Source: Candidatus Electrothrix rattekaaiensis
Lineage (GTDB): Bacteria > Desulfobacterota > Desulfobulbia > Desulfobulbales > Desulfobulbaceae
Direction of reading: 5' to 3'
DNA length: 64,000 nt
Assembly (NCBI GenBank): GCA_032595675.1
Contig: JAVQMD010000001.1
Span: 2,574,640-2,638,639, forward strand
Made by a program: the position numbers and the translations under genes. Under the pieces are notes generated by a model. The model ran no database searches and was not told the origin of the DNA. It was given only the letters and a program-made list of their open reading frames with translations. Positions 52,952 to 63,295 of the stretch are shown piece by piece (position 1 is the stretch's first letter; every line of letters starts with the position of its first letter).

Positions 52952-55354
52952 TTATTGCTGTACCGTTGTATTATGCGCTGACAAAGCAACATTCTTCAGG
53001 ATACTCTCCAAAGAAACATCTTTAAAAAGCTGCTCTCCTCGGGGCAGGATCAAGGCCCTGGTCAATACCTCATCAACGTGATCAACAAAGGTGATATCAA
53101 GACTGTCTCGGATTCTCGCGGGGACCTCTTCCAAATCCCTTTTGTTTTCACCCGGAAGGAGAATATGGGTAATATTGCCTCGTTTGGCAGCCAGCAACTT
53201 TTCCGTCAGGCCGCCAATAGGCAGCACTCTGCCGCGCAGGGTGATTTCACCTGTCATAGCCAAGTGCCTATTAACAGGGCATTTCAAAAGAGCAGAAACA
53301 ATGGAGGTGGCCATAGTAATTCCGGCAGAAGGTCCGTCCTTAGGGATCGCCCCTTCTGGAACATGAACATGGATATCCAATTGCTGATAAAAATCAGCAT
53401 CCAGCCCCAGACGCATAGAACGGGAACGGACATAGGACAGGGCAGCCTGTGCCGACTCCTGCATGACATCCCCTAGCTTTCCGGTCACCGTCATCTTGCC
53501 GGTCCCCGGCATCAATACCGACTCAATCTGTAAGAGCTCGCCGCCGACTTCTGTCCAGGCCAGGCCGGTCACTAAACCAATAGCGTCGTGCTCTTCCGCC
53601 AGCCCAAATCTGTATTTGGGCACCCCGAGATATTCACCCACAGACTGATGTGAAAGCTGGTATTTTCGAGCTGGCTCCTTTTTTTTCAAACGATCACGGG
53701 CGATCTTGCGACAGACAGCAGCAAGGGTTCGTTCCAAATTACGCACGCCAGCTTCACGGGTGTAACGGCGGACAATCTCCAGCACGGCCTCCTTGGTAAA
53801 TTGAATATCATCCTCTTGAAAGCCATTCAGTCCCAGCTGCTTAGGAGCAAGAAATCGCTCAGCAATCTCCAACTTATCCTCTTCAGTGTAGCCATTCAGC
53901 CGGATGATCTCCATCCTATCCTGTAAGGGCAAGGGAATACCGTGCAGATTATTGGCTGTCGCAATAAAAAACACCTCGGAAAGATCGTAATCAAGATCAA
54001 GGTAATGATCATTAAAGGCGTAGTTCTGCTCAGGGTCCAGCACCTCCAGCAGCGCAGAGGAGGGATCGCCTCGAAAATCAACGCTCATCTTGTCCACTTC
54101 ATCAAGACAGAACACCGGATTGGTCACCTCCGCCTTTTGCATGGAATGGATGATTTTTCCGGGCATAGCCCCGATATAGGTTCGCCGATGCCCTCGGATT
54201 TCCGCTTCATCTCGCACTCCACCCAGGGACAGACGAACAAATTTCCGGTTCATGGCCCTGGCAATGGATTTACAGACCGAGGTCTTTCCCACACCAGGAG
54301 GACCAACTAGGCAGAGGATAGGCCCATTGAGCTTCTCCACCTGCGTCTGCACAGCAAGATATTCCAGAATACGTTCTTTCGGCTTTTTCAAGCCGTAATG
54401 ATCCTGGTTCAGGATATCCTCGGCCTCTTCAATATCAATGGATGCGTCTTCTTTTTCTAACCAAGGCAGGCTGATAATCGTTTCAAGATAATTACGCACC
54501 ACAGTGGTTTCCGCAGACATGGGCGGCATAGCCCGAAGCTTACCTAACTCCCGCTCTGCTTTTTCCCGCACCGGCTCAGGAAGCTCCTTATCCTTCAAGG
54601 CCTCCTGCAGTTCATCAAGATCATCTCCAGCCTGCCCTATCTCACTCTGAATCTCTTTGACCTTCTCGTTGAGATAATAGTGGCGCTGGTTCTCGTTCAT
54701 CTTTTTCTTGACCCGGATATCAATGCTCTTTTCAAGCTCGTACTGCTCTAGCTCCCGGTACAGAATTTCCAACACCCGACGGATACGATTCGGCAGATCA
54801 AGAATTTCAAGAATCTCCTGTTTTTCCTCGGTCCCAAGGCGCAGATGCGAACAGATCAGATCAACCCGCAAGGCCGGATTTTCGAATGCGGCAACCGCTT
54901 TAAGCACCTCCACCGGAATATTTTTCTCAATCTTGGCGTAACGCTCAAAGACCTGTTTCAGTTCACGACTGTATACGGGTAGCTCAACACTCTCGGTCTG
55001 TTGATCCTCTGCATATCTCACATCGGCGTAAAAGAAATTCTCGTCTTCACTATATGCCTCCACGATTGCTCTGCGTTTCCCCTCAATCAAAGCCTTAATG
55101 GTACCGTCTGGAAGGCGCAATAACTGCATGACAGAGGCAAGCACGCCGCAATCGTATAAATGGTCTGCTCCGGGCTCTTCAACGCTGGCGTCTCTTTGGG
55201 TGACCAAAAAAATCAACGAGCGTTCCTTCATGGCATATTCCAGGGCACGGGCAGATTTTTTTCGGCCCACAACCAACGGAGCGACCATACCGGGGAAAAT
55301 TACCACATCCCTCAGAGGCATGACAGGATATTGTGTTACGTCGGAATCAAACAT
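52952..55354 (-). CDS. lon: ATP-dependent protease Lon
   Basis: This protein has about 800 residues. The N-terminal LAN domain begins [21 protein letters not shown] coiled middle follows, then the AAA+ module with [20 protein letters not shown] and [10 protein letters not shown]. The protease domain has the catalytic Ser in [12 protein letters not shown] and Lys in [11 protein letters not shown]. It degrades misfolded and regulatory proteins. The start at 55354 ([10 protein letters not shown]) is chosen by the family. The frame goes to 55426, but the added residues form an odd hydrophobic leader. No clear ribosome-binding site is visible. It follows clpX on the same strand. Confidence 0.96.
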   Translation of the reverse strand: MFDSDVTQYPVMPLRDVVIFPGMVAPLVVGRKKSARALEYAMKERSLIFLVTQRDASVEEPGADHLYDCGVLASVMQLLRLPDGTIKALIEGKRRAIVEAYSEDENFFYADVRYAEDQQTESVELPVYSRELKQVFERYAKIEKNIPVEVLKAVAAFENPALRVDLICSHLRLGTEEKQEILEILDLPNRIRRVLEILYRELEQYELEKSIDIRVKKKMNENQRHYYLNEKVKEIQSEIGQAGDDLDELQEALKDKELPEPVREKAERELGKLRAMPPMSAETTVVRNYLETIISLPWLEKEDASIDIEEAEDILNQDHYGLKKPKERILEYLAVQTQVEKLNGPILCLVGPPGVGKTSVCKSIARAMNRKFVRLSLGGVRDEAEIRGHRRTYIGAMPGKIIHSMQKAEVTNPVFCLDEVDKMSVDFRGDPSSALLEVLDPEQNYAFNDHYLDLDYDLSEVFFIATANNLHGIPLPLQDRMEIIRLNGYTEEDKLEIAERFLAPKQLGLNGFQEDDIQFTKEAVLEIVRRYTREAGVRNLERTLAAVCRKIARDRLKKKEPARKYQLSHQSVGEYLGVPKYRFGLAEEHDAIGLVTGLAWTEVGGELLQIESVLMPGTGKMTVTGKLGDVMQESAQAALSYVRSRSMRLGLDADFYQQLDIHVHVPEGAIPKDGPSAGITMATSIVSALLKCPVNRHLAMTGEITLRGRVLPIGGLTEKLLAAKRGNITHILLPGENKRDLEEVPARIRDSLDITFVDHVDEVLTRALILPRGEQLFKDVSLESILKNVALSAHNTTVQQ

Positions 55355-55510
55355 AATTAAAGACAACCAAGGAAGGGCAAGAGAGAAAAGAGGTGCAAAA
55401 AGGGAGAAGCAGCCTTCCCCCGTCATATTCGCACCCGGTTACAGGTCAGTTTTTTATATGAAAGTATCGGCGACCCCTTGGAGTCGTCCAATTAACTATC
55501 ATATTTTTTG

Positions 55511-55532
55511 CTCCCCCTCCCCAGAGGGGGAG
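55511..55532. terminator. GC-rich hairpin after clpX
   Basis: CTCCCCCTC pairs perfectly with GAGGGGGAG around a 4-base loop. It lies just past the clpX stop. No T tract follows on the minus strand, so it may stabilise the mRNA or attenuate transcription towards lon. Confidence 0.45.
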
Positions 55533-55537
55533 GTGTT

Positions 55538-56809
55538 TTAGGCGGTTTTTTTCTCTTCCGCATCATAGAGAATAACAGGGTATTCGCCGTCAGCGATTAC
55601 TTGTTCGTTAATCACACATTCAACAGCGTGTTCATCCGAAGGAAGCTCATACATCACATCAAGCATGGCTGTCTCCATGACCGAACGTAAGCCACGTGCT
55701 CCCGAGTTACGAGACATTGCCTTGCGGGCCGCCTCATTCAGCGCACCTTCAGTAAACCTAAGCGTAATCCCCTCCAACTCAAACAGCTTCATGTACTGCT
55801 TGGTCAAGGCATTTTTCGGCTCTTTAAGGATGCGCACCAAATCTTCTTCCTCCAGCTCCTTCATCGGGGCGATAACCGGCAAGCGCCCCAACAGCTCGGG
55901 AATCAAACCAAATTTGAGCAAATCTTCCGGCTGCACATCAGTTAGCAATTCGCCCACGCTCTTTTCCGGGCCAGTTTCAATCTTGGCTCCAAAACCAATG
56001 GCCTTGGTTCCGGCTCGGCGCTTGATCACTCGATCCAGCCCGACAAAAGCACCACCAACAATAAAAAGAATATTGGTGGTATCTATCTTGATCAGATCCT
56101 GCTGGGGATGCTTTCGTCCGCCCTTGGGGGGGATGGAAGCAACGGTGCCCTCAATGATCTTGAGCAGGGCCTGCTGCACGCCCTCTCCAGAGACATCACG
56201 GGTCAGCGAGGCGGAATCGGATTTACGGGCAATCTTATCTATCTCATCAATATAGACAATCCCGTGCTGGGCCCGTTCAATATTATCATCTGCGGCCTGA
56301 AGCAGATTGACCAAAATATTTTCGGTATCGTCACCAACATACCCTGCTTCAGTCAACGTAGTGGCGTCGGCTATGGTAAAGGGCACATTGAGCACTCTGG
56401 CCAAGGTTTGAGCCAGCAGGGTTTTGCCACTCCCGGTGGGACCGATGAGGATGATATTAGATTTCTGAATCTCCACATCGTCAAGGATTCCTTCAGGACG
56501 GCTTTCTGTCCTCTTGTAATGGTTATGCACAGCCACGGATAATACGCGCTTGGCGAAATCCTGCCCGATCACATAATCATCCAGATACGCATGAATTTCC
56601 TTGGGTTTCAGCACTGCAGGAGAAGGAGCCTCAAGAACCTCGCCCTCTCCTTCGCTCTGCTCTTTGACCATACCGTTACAGAGTTCTATACATTTATCAC
56701 ATATATAGACATCCGGTCCAGCGATCAGATTCTCCACCTCTCCCTGCGCCCGGCCACAAAAGGAACAGGTACAGACCTCGGCAGAGTCGCCTGAAACTTC
56801 GTCACTCAT
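55538..56809 (-). CDS. clpX: ClpX, ATPase subunit of the ClpXP protease
   Basis: This is a 423-residue protein. The N-terminal zinc-binding domain ([20 protein letters not shown], then CDKCIELC) is followed by the AAA+ module: Walker [41 protein letters not shown], and Walker [14 protein letters not shown]. The pore loop sits near ARKSDS..., and the C-terminal helical domain ends the protein. It unfolds tagged proteins and feeds them to ClpP. Its ATG shares one base with the clpP stop (TAATG). Confidence 0.97.
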   Translation of the reverse strand: MSDEVSGDSAEVCTCSFCGRAQGEVENLIAGPDVYICDKCIELCNGMVKEQSEGEGEVLEAPSPAVLKPKEIHAYLDDYVIGQDFAKRVLSVAVHNHYKRTESRPEGILDDVEIQKSNIILIGPTGSGKTLLAQTLARVLNVPFTIADATTLTEAGYVGDDTENILVNLLQAADDNIERAQHGIVYIDEIDKIARKSDSASLTRDVSGEGVQQALLKIIEGTVASIPPKGGRKHPQQDLIKIDTTNILFIVGGAFVGLDRVIKRRAGTKAIGFGAKIETGPEKSVGELLTDVQPEDLLKFGLIPELLGRLPVIAPMKELEEEDLVRILKEPKNALTKQYMKLFELEGITLRFTEGALNEAARKAMSRNSGARGLRSVMETAMLDVMYELPSDEHAVECVINEQVIADGEYPVILYDAEEKKTA

Positions 56810-57411
56810 TACGCATCCTCCTTGGCATCCTCACGACGTACCAACACCTTGTCGATCAAGCCGTATTTTACAGCCTCTTGGGCACTCATAAAATTATCCC
56901 GTTCTGTGTCCTTTTCAATCTTCTTCACCGAGTTGCCGGTATGCTGGGACAACAGTTTATTCAGGTCGCTGCGCATCCGCAGAATTTCCTTGGCATGGAT
57001 ATCAATATCCGTAGCCTGCCCCTGAAACCCGCCCAGCGGCTGATGGATCATGATCCGGGAATTCGGGAGAGCAAAACGTTTCCCCTCTGCTCCGGCGGCC
57101 AGAAGAAAAGCCCCCATAGACGCTGCCTGTCCCATACAGAGGGTTGCCACATCGCAGTTGATATACTGCATGGTGTCATAAATGGCCATACCGGCAGTCA
57201 CTACGCCGCCCGGCGAATTAATATAGAACGTGATATCCTTCTCTGGATCATCTGCCTCAAGAAAAAGGAGCTGAGCCACGATCACACTGGCAACATCATC
57301 GTTCACGGGTGTACCGAGAAAGACAATCCGTTCCCTGAGCAGGCGCGAATAAATATCAAAAGCCCGCTCACCTCGCGGACTCTGTTCAACAACCATTGGA
57401 ACTAGGTTCAT
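56809..57411 (-). CDS. clpP: ClpP, proteolytic subunit
   Basis: This is a 200-residue protein. The catalytic triad is Ser98 (GQAASMGAF), His123 (IMIHQPLGG) and Asp172 (TERDNFMSA). The N-terminus [20 protein letters not shown] is standard. It forms the tetradecameric barrel with ClpX or ClpA. A C-terminal tail ends EDAKEDA. Order tig-clpP-clpX-lon is the usual one in proteobacteria. Confidence 0.97.
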   Translation of the reverse strand: MNLVPMVVEQSPRGERAFDIYSRLLRERIVFLGTPVNDDVASVIVAQLLFLEADDPEKDITFYINSPGGVVTAGMAIYDTMQYINCDVATLCMGQAASMGAFLLAAGAEGKRFALPNSRIMIHQPLGGFQGQATDIDIHAKEILRMRSDLNKLLSQHTGNSVKKIEKDTERDNFMSAQEAVKYGLIDKVLVRREDAKEDA

Positions 57412-57426
57412 ACTATCTCCTCCTTA

Positions 57427-57461
57427 AAACAAAAAACCGGACAGAACGGAATCCTGTCCGG
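57427..57461 (-). terminator. Terminator after trigger factor
   Basis: CCGGACAG (57437-57444) pairs with CTGTCCGG (57454-57461) around 9 bases, followed on the minus strand by TTTTTTGTTTT. It separates tig from clpP, so clpPX probably has its own promoter or depends on partial read-through. Confidence 0.85.
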
Positions 57462-57492
57462 CTGCCTTGCAATAAATACGCCCTTCAGCTTT

Positions 57493-58815
57493 TTACGCGT
57501 CCTGAGTTGCCTCTTCTTCGGCTCCCGCCTCGGCTTCAACAAGATTTGCCGCATTTCGCAGAAAGTTAAGGGTCTTCTCGTTCAGCAGCTCCGCCATAAA
57601 AGGCATCAGCTCTTCACGCTTTTTAAAGTACCCTTTCACGTTTTCAACAGTCATATTATACTCATCAGCAATACGCCTGTATCCCTGGTCAAGATCTTCA
57701 TCGGTCAAGGTGATTTCCTCAAGCTCGGCAACTTTCTTCAGGATAAAATCGCCCCGCACGCGTTTCTCGGCAGCCTCACGGTGATGCTCAACCAGTTTTT
57801 CCTTGTTGATTCCAGCGGATTCTAAAGTTTGCCCTGCTCGTTTCAGATTTTCTTCAGTCTGCTTGATCATCTCCTGAATCTCAAAAGCAACGAGTCTTTG
57901 AGGGAGCGGGAAATCATTCATCTCAAGCATCTTCTGCATGATGCGATCATTTAAATCGCCCTCAAGGGCGGATTCTTTCTCTTCTTTTAGCTCCGAAAAG
58001 ATCGCTGTCTGCAAATCATCAACTGATTCATATTTCTCGTCAATATCTTTAGCAAACTCATCATCCAGTTCAGGTTTGATCCGTTCTTTGATGTCTTTGA
58101 CATCCACCTTGAACTCAATAGTCTTACCGGCCATAATAGGATTCTGGAAGTCGGCAGGGAAGTCACTCTCATAAAGGATTGACTCGCCTTTTTTGACGCC
58201 AACCAGTCGTTCTTCAAAGTCTTCCCCTAAATAACCAGTGCCCATATCAACGGAAAAATTCTCGTTGCGCACTTCTTTCAGGGCCTTTTCATTATGGAAT
58301 CCCTGAAAATCAATGGTCACGATATCATCCATAACGATTGCATGATCGTCCTCTGCTGAACGAAGAACTGCCTTGCTGCGCTGAAGTTCCAAGACCTTTT
58401 TCTCCACCTCGGCATCGGTGACATCACAATTGGGCTTTTCAATCTCTAGGCCCTTATATTGCTGCAGCTCAAACTCAGGCTTTACCTCCACCATCGCAAC
58501 ATAGGTAAAGCTACCGTCATCGGCGAATGCGGTCTCCTGAATTTCTGGATGCACAATGACGTTGATTTTCTTTTCTTCAATCGCGTCAAAATAGGTATCC
58601 TGCACTAATTTTTCTGCGACTTCTGGCTCAACCCTATCTTTAAAGTTCTTCTTCAGGATGGACATCGGAGCCTTTCCCCGACGGAATCCCTTGAGCGTGA
58701 CTTCCTTTTTCAGCTCGTTATATTTTTTATCAAGCTCTTTCCGCACATCCTCCGCAGGCAGGGTAACAGTTACCTTCCGGGCCAGCTCGCTTACTTCTTC
58801 AATCGCAACATCCAT
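57493..58815 (-). CDS. tig: Trigger factor, ribosome-bound chaperone and peptidyl-prolyl isomerase
   Basis: This is a 440-residue protein. The ribosome-binding loop signature GFRRGKAPMSILKKNF is near residue 43, the PPIase (FKBP-like) domain near residues 160-245 (VTIDFQGFHNEKALKE, VDMGTGYLGEDFEERLVG), and the helical C-terminal domain follows. It meets nascent chains at the exit tunnel. It is the first gene of the tig-clpP-clpX-lon block and follows tRNA-Leu on the same strand. Confidence 0.97.
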   Translation of the reverse strand: MDVAIEEVSELARKVTVTLPAEDVRKELDKKYNELKKEVTLKGFRRGKAPMSILKKNFKDRVEPEVAEKLVQDTYFDAIEEKKINVIVHPEIQETAFADDGSFTYVAMVEVKPEFELQQYKGLEIEKPNCDVTDAEVEKKVLELQRSKAVLRSAEDDHAIVMDDIVTIDFQGFHNEKALKEVRNENFSVDMGTGYLGEDFEERLVGVKKGESILYESDFPADFQNPIMAGKTIEFKVDVKDIKERIKPELDDEFAKDIDEKYESVDDLQTAIFSELKEEKESALEGDLNDRIMQKMLEMNDFPLPQRLVAFEIQEMIKQTEENLKRAGQTLESAGINKEKLVEHHREAAEKRVRGDFILKKVAELEEITLTDEDLDQGYRRIADEYNMTVENVKGYFKKREELMPFMAELLNEKTLNFLRNAANLVEAEAGAEEEATQDA

Positions 58816-58968
58816 CGACTCAAGTTCCTTTTATCCTTTTTGCCTGCATCGGGCAGATTTATTAATCCGGGCAGAAGCCTTCCCGCTACTGTCTATAGAA
58901 CCACGGCTCCTTCACCATCACTCTTGTCCAGTAATACTCAGATTAAAAACAATATAATCTATAAAATA

Positions 58969-59054
58969 TGGTGCGAAAGGGGGGAGTCGAACCCCCACGC
59001 ACGTAGTGCGCTGGATCCTAAATCCAGTGCGTCTACCAATTCCGCCACTCTCGC
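58969..59054 (-). tRNA. tRNA-Leu (TAG)
   Basis: An 86-base class II tRNA is visible on the minus strand: acceptor GCGAGAG with CTTTCGC, TGGCGGAATTGG D-arm, anticodon loop ATTTAGGA (anticodon TAG), a long variable arm (GCGCACTACGTGCG), T-loop GGTTCGACTCC, discriminator A and an encoded CCA. Confidence 0.96.
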
Positions 59055-59343
59055 ACGCATCAATCCCATAGTAATAATCAATGCAACGCCCTTCGTCAAG
59101 AGAGGGTTGCGTAAAAAAGAACAACGATGCTTATTCATTCAAGGTTTTAGAGACAGAGAAAGGGTGACGGCCCTAGAAAACATAGCGAGAGCTTTCCACA
59201 AAACCATTCTCTGTGACCGAAAAGACAGCGAAGCAATTTGTTGAACGTGCTACCCGGATTTACGAGCGGGAACCGGGAGAACCTAGCGGCCCTCGTCGAC
59301 ACTCCCCCAAAAAGCGACCGTTACGAAAGACTCATTCCTTAGC
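59055..59343. other. Intergenic region, no gene recognised
   Basis: The stretch 59150-59310 is more GC-rich and could be an old gene remnant, but all frames are interrupted and nothing is recognised. Confidence 0.35.
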
Positions 59344-59373
59344 TTGACGTAATACCATAAAGAGGTGTATAAT
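59344..59373 (+). promoter_or_regulatory. Sigma-70 promoter of the repeat-domain gene
   Basis: TTGACG (59344-59349) and a perfect TATAAT (59368-59373) with an 18-base spacer. Transcription would begin near 59380, leaving a leader of about 150 bases. Confidence 0.6.
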
Positions 59374-59528
59374 CCCCTTGTAAATTTTATATTCACCATT
59401 ATCAAATGGTTAACAAATAATAACCTTACCTTTTACACAGCGATATAGCGGCAACACGTTTAGCCTTACTGATGACCGAGTACAGCCACCTCTCACTCAT
59501 AAACAACGGTGTGTTCCACCTGAAAAAA

Positions 59529-60149
59529 ATGAAAAAAAATATCGTTTTACCCCTGCTCCTGTTCTTATTCTTTTCCCAAATGACAACAACTGCGTACGGG
59601 GAAATCGTCAGCAAAATTATTGATTGGTCACAAAAAAAAACATGGTCACTCACGTCGGCCCCTCTTGATTTTGCTGCCTCTTTTGACAAAAAGAAAATAT
59701 TTATCCTGGAAGAAGACAACAAGGTCCGTGTTTATGCAAACACCTATAACGGCAACCGACTGGGCATAATCGATGTTTCTCCGACGACCGTTGCTATCGA
59801 CATCGCCCCGCGCGGAGGAATGCTCTACCTCATTGATAGCGACAAAACCTACACAGCAATAGAGATCACCTATAAGAAAAAAGACGACTCCATTGTGGAC
59901 TGGACAGTAAAACATACCTGGAAAACCGAAGCTCTTCCCCTTGACATCGCCCAGTCGTTTGATAAAAAATACGCCTTTATCCTGGAAAACGACAATAAGG
60001 TACATATTTATTCGATTACCGGCGAGAGGCAAAAAGTATTTTCCGTCGCCCCAGGCACACTTGCCATTGCCGTTCCTTCCAGAAAAAGGACACTCTGCCT
60101 TATTGATCGCAACGCAGGATATAAATTCGTACAGCTTTCTTTGCGATAA
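59529..60149 (+). CDS. Exported protein with two copies of a ~75-residue repeat shared with the DsbA-fusion protein
   Basis: This is a 206-residue protein. A signal peptide (MKKNIVLPLLLFLFFSQMTT) ends near AYGEI. Two repeats follow. Copy 1 is near residues 35-112: KTWSLTSAPLDFAASFDKKK, IFILEEDNKVRVYA, TTVAIDIAPRGGMLYLIDSD. Copy 2 is near residues 125-205: HTWKTEALPLDIAQSFDKKY, AFILENDNKVHIYS, GTLAIAVPSRKRTLCLIDRN. Each looks like one to two propeller blades or a small beta domain. The same unit stands once before the DsbA-like domain at 60504. No family is known to me. The ATG at 59529 fits the signal peptide. Confidence 0.7.
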   Translation: MKKNIVLPLLLFLFFSQMTTTAYGEIVSKIIDWSQKKTWSLTSAPLDFAASFDKKKIFILEEDNKVRVYANTYNGNRLGIIDVSPTTVAIDIAPRGGMLYLIDSDKTYTAIEITYKKKDDSIVDWTVKHTWKTEALPLDIAQSFDKKYAFILENDNKVHIYSITGERQKVFSVAPGTLAIAVPSRKRTLCLIDRNAGYKFVQLSLR

Positions 60150-60503
60150 CAGCTTATGGTAACTTGACAATTTTTTTTCTGGTAAGAGTAGGACGGACTC
60201 CGTCTTCCTCACGCTGCTCTGAAAGGAGAAAAACATCTGAAAAAGCAAGGGCCTTGCTTGCATAATATTTCCTTGATGAGTATATTCATTCAAGTGACTG
60301 TCCAACAGATGCGCCAAGCTAAAAAATCGTCAGTATCAAATGAACGCAGGCGGAATGCTCAGTGCAGCTGTTGACTACCTTCCAGGCGGCAGCGATCAGC
60401 CGTTTTTTGGCCCTGTTTATCGTTTTGAAAAAGCGATGCCGCAGTACCGACTGAATGCACCGAACCTGAGATTATCTGAACAACCCAACATAAAGGAGAA
60501 AAG
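60150..60503. other. Intergenic region, no gene
   Basis: About 350 bases without a credible frame. I see no terminator of standard form and no promoter of good quality. Confidence 0.35.
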
Positions 60504-61364
60504 ATGAAAAAAATGTTAGCCCTCTGTGCCCTGCTGCTCTTGTCATCAAGCCAAGTCATGGCTCAGGATGTCTCTACAAAATCCAGCACCACCCTGATCA
60601 CCTCTCCCCTGTCCACTTGGCAGATGAATGTTACACCAGTTGACTTTGCCCAATCATTGGACAATAAGTTAGTCTTTGTCCTGGGCAACGACAGCAAGGT
60701 ACATATCTATTCCTCTGCTGATGGTGCTGAGCTAGGGTCTGTCCCTGTTGCAAAAGAAACCGTTGCCATTGACATTGCTCCTCGCGGCGAAATGCTCTTC
60801 CTGGTAGACAGCAATAAAAACTATACTGCTCTGGATATTTCCTTTGCTCAGGATATCGATACAGCCGGTTCTCCCTTTCTCGGCAAAGAAGGCGCGCCGA
60901 TTAGCTTGGTTGTCTTCTCTGATTTTCAATGTCCGTTCTGTAGTAAAGTTCAACCGCTACTGGATGAAATTCTGAAAAAAAATCCTGATAAGCTAAAAAT
61001 CGTTTTCAAGCATCTACCGCTTCAGATGCACAAGCAGGCCAAGCCTGCGGCTCTGGCCGCTATCGCAGCCCATGAGCAGGGAAAATTTTGGCAGATGCAT
61101 GATGCCCTCTTTGCCACTGCTAAAGATTTGAGCAAAGAGAACATTGAAAAAGCGGCTAAGGATATTGGGCTGGATATAGAGAAATTCAAGAAAGATTTAA
61201 CAAGCCCGACCGTACAAGAAAAGCTGAAAAAAGATATGGTTGATGCAGGAAAAGCTGGTGTCGGCGGAACCCCCACCCTATTTATCAACGGGCGTCAGGT
61301 CAAAGGACGGGGAGCCAATGTTCTCCAAGAGATGATTGACCAAGAATTGGCCTCTAAAAAATAA
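60504..61364 (+). CDS. Exported DsbA/thioredoxin-fold protein with N-terminal repeat domain
   Basis: This is a 286-residue protein. A signal peptide (MKKMLALCALLLLSSSQVMA) is cut before QDVST. Residues 38-115 are one copy of the repeat also found in the preceding gene (VTPVDFAQSLDNKLVFVLGN, KVHIYSS, TVAIDIAPRGEMLFLVDSNK). Residues 122-286 are a DsbA/DsbC-type domain: redox motif Cys143-PF-Cys146 in SDFQCPFCSKVQ, and cis-Pro in VGGTPTLFINGRQV. It probably makes or moves disulfides in the periplasm, with the repeat domain giving partner specificity. AAGGAG precedes the ATG. Confidence 0.85.
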   Translation: MKKMLALCALLLLSSSQVMAQDVSTKSSTTLITSPLSTWQMNVTPVDFAQSLDNKLVFVLGNDSKVHIYSSADGAELGSVPVAKETVAIDIAPRGEMLFLVDSNKNYTALDISFAQDIDTAGSPFLGKEGAPISLVVFSDFQCPFCSKVQPLLDEILKKNPDKLKIVFKHLPLQMHKQAKPAALAAIAAHEQGKFWQMHDALFATAKDLSKENIEKAAKDIGLDIEKFKKDLTSPTVQEKLKKDMVDAGKAGVGGTPTLFINGRQVKGRGANVLQEMIDQELASKK

Positions 61365-61384
61365 ACAAAACCACATCCAAAGCT

Positions 61385-62365
61385 TTGCGCACTTCCCAAA
61401 AGCTGACCGGAGAAACCGAACAGAACCTGAACTTTGACGACTTTGCTGTTGCTCAGGTTCTGTTCGGCGTGCATAACCATAACCTGAAGACTGTTGAGCA
61501 GGTCGTCGGGGTGCATATCTATGATCGGGGCAACACTCTAAACATCACCGGCAAAGGACATGCTGTCCAGCTGGCCGTCTCCCTGCTCACTCAACTCTAT
61601 GACCTTGTTCGCAAAGGCTATCCTGTCTTTAGTCAGGACATCGTCTTTGGTATTAAAATTTTGGAATCTTCTCCAGCAGCTTCTTTGGCGGAAATCTTTC
61701 TCGACAAGGTCTGCATCACTGCTCAAAAAAGAATTATTTCTCCCAAAAGTGTTCATCAGAAAAAGTATATCGAGGCTATCCGCACAAACGATATTGTTTT
61801 TGGAATAGGCCCGGCAGGAACTGGAAAGACCTATCTGGCCGTGGCTATGGCTGTCTCGGCCTTGGCTTCGGAACTGGTCCAGCGCATCATCCTCACCCGT
61901 CCGGCTGTGGAGGCCGGTGAAAAACTCGGTTTTCTGCCTGGAGATATGGCACAGAAGGTTGATCCCTATCTTCGCCCTTTGACCGATGCACTGAACGACA
62001 TGATGGGCAGTGAAAAGGTTGCGGATCTCATCGAACGGGGCGTGATTGAAATCGCGCCGCTGGCCTTTATGCGGGGCAGAACCCTGAACAACGGCTTTGT
62101 GATTCTGGATGAGGCGCAAAACACCACCAGCGAGCAGATGAAGATGTTTCTCACCCGGATCGGCTTTGATGCCAAGGCGGTTATCACCGGAGATATCACT
62201 CAGGTTGACCTACCCGGCAAGCAGGCATCAGGGCTGGCAGAGGCCAATCAGCTCCTCAAGGGAATCGACGGTATTGGGTTCTCACATTTTGACCATAATG
62301 ATGTTGTCCGCCATCCTCTGGTGCAGAAAATCATTCAGGCCTATGCGGGGCGGGGAAAAGGGTAG
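61385..62365 (+). CDS. phoH: PhoH-family ATPase
   Basis: This is a 326-residue protein. The N-terminal part (NFDDFAVAQVLFGVHNHNLK) is the usual PhoH/PhoL lead-in. Walker A is in FGIGPAGTGKTYLA and Walker B in NGFVILDEAQNTTSEQ, and VITGDITQVDLPG is the family signature. PhoL in other bacteria helps ribosome maturation with YbeY. No ybeY follows here. The reading frame has no ATG near the family start. It most likely starts at TTG 61385, 20 bases after the previous stop, perhaps by coupling. Confidence 0.9.
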   Translation: MRTSQKLTGETEQNLNFDDFAVAQVLFGVHNHNLKTVEQVVGVHIYDRGNTLNITGKGHAVQLAVSLLTQLYDLVRKGYPVFSQDIVFGIKILESSPAASLAEIFLDKVCITAQKRIISPKSVHQKKYIEAIRTNDIVFGIGPAGTGKTYLAVAMAVSALASELVQRIILTRPAVEAGEKLGFLPGDMAQKVDPYLRPLTDALNDMMGSEKVADLIERGVIEIAPLAFMRGRTLNNGFVILDEAQNTTSEQMKMFLTRIGFDAKAVITGDITQVDLPGKQASGLAEANQLLKGIDGIGFSHFDHNDVVRHPLVQKIIQAYAGRGKG

Positions 62366-62429
62366 CTGGGGCGGTGCATTGCGCACCTTTTTGGTTGGTG
62401 CGGGGTTATCGTGCTACTTGAATGACCTC

Positions 62430-62705
62430 CTAAGCCACAACCAATTTACAACCAAGGGCCTTGATTACCTTACTGACGGTAGCAAATTGCGGTTTGCCCC
62501 CATCAGCCAGAGATTTGTAGAGGCTTGTCCTTGTGACGCCAGCCTTCTTGGCAAGTTCAGTCATGCCCATGGCGCGGGCCGCCGTGTTCAATGCATGGAT
62601 AAACTCTTCTGGAGTTCCTTCGGCTGCATCCTGAAGAAATATTTTGATATCTTCCTCGGTTTCCAAATGTTCGGCAACATCAAAAGGTTTTGTTTTAAGG
62701 GCCAT
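62430..62705 (-). CDS. higA: HigA-type addiction-module antidote
   Basis: This is a 91-residue protein. The core GMTELAKKAGVTRTSLYKSL then KPQFATVSKVIKALGCKLVV is the helix-turn-helix of the addiction-module antidote family (TIGR02684 type). It binds and represses its own promoter and blocks the toxin encoded just before it. The toxin stop and the start of this gene are only a few bases apart. GGAGGAATAA best fits the second of two adjacent ATGs (62705). Confidence 0.85.
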   Translation of the reverse strand: MALKTKPFDVAEHLETEEDIKIFLQDAAEGTPEEFIHALNTAARAMGMTELAKKAGVTRTSLYKSLADGGKPQFATVSKVIKALGCKLVVA

Positions 62706-62708
62706 CAT

Positions 62709-63008
62709 TTATTCCTCCAACTGTTTCTGAAGCTCTTTTGCCTTGGCAATGTCTTTCTTTTGGGTAGATTTGTCGCCACCGGCAAGAAGAAAAATAACCT
62801 CTCGCCCCTGGATTGTGAAATATACCCGAAAACCAGGGCCAAAGAACATACGAAGCTCAAAAAGATTGGCAGTGATTGTTTTATGATCACCAAAGGAACC
62901 GATAACCATGCTGTCAATGCGTCTGGCTATCCTATTTTTTGCTTGTCGGTCTTTCAACTTGGCAAACCATTTGTCAAACTGTTTGGTGCTGCGTAGTTCA
63001 TATTCCAT
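62709..63008 (-). CDS. higB: RelE/HigB-type addiction-module toxin (TIGR02683-like)
   Basis: This is a 99-residue protein. STKQFDKWFAKLKDRQAKNR and the later ELRMFFGPGFRVYFTIQGRE fit the killer protein family (TIGR02683), with basic residues expected to act on mRNA in the ribosome. The C-terminal GGDKSTQKKDIAKAKEL is standard. It precedes its antitoxin (toxin-first). The start at 63008 is at the family Met. A frame to 63035 exists. Confidence 0.85.
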   Translation of the reverse strand: MEYELRSTKQFDKWFAKLKDRQAKNRIARRIDSMVIGSFGDHKTITANLFELRMFFGPGFRVYFTIQGREVIFLLAGGDKSTQKKDIAKAKELQKQLEE

Positions 63009-63295
63009 GTCTTTATTGTATCCACACGGATACAAAAAGTCAATAATAACAAAAAAGAAACAGTGCTATCGGGAGGTAAAAGTATATAGCGGACAGAAAG
63101 CAGGGTGCGCACTTCACACCTTTCCGGCTTCTGGAGTCGCCGGATTGACCACGAACATCGTCTTGTTTATCGCGTAGAGGAACAGGAACTGCATATTCTT
63201 TCCTGTCGGCTGCATTATTAACTCACCTTCTTTTAATGATATCAAGAAACTCTAACGCGCCTAGGCACTGAAAGTAAAAAATACCCCCTCAGCCA

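Noticed and set aside
59150-59310. Group II intron or structured RNA
   Set aside because: The GC-rich text has no domain V-like hairpin, and the frames are broken. Support is insufficient.
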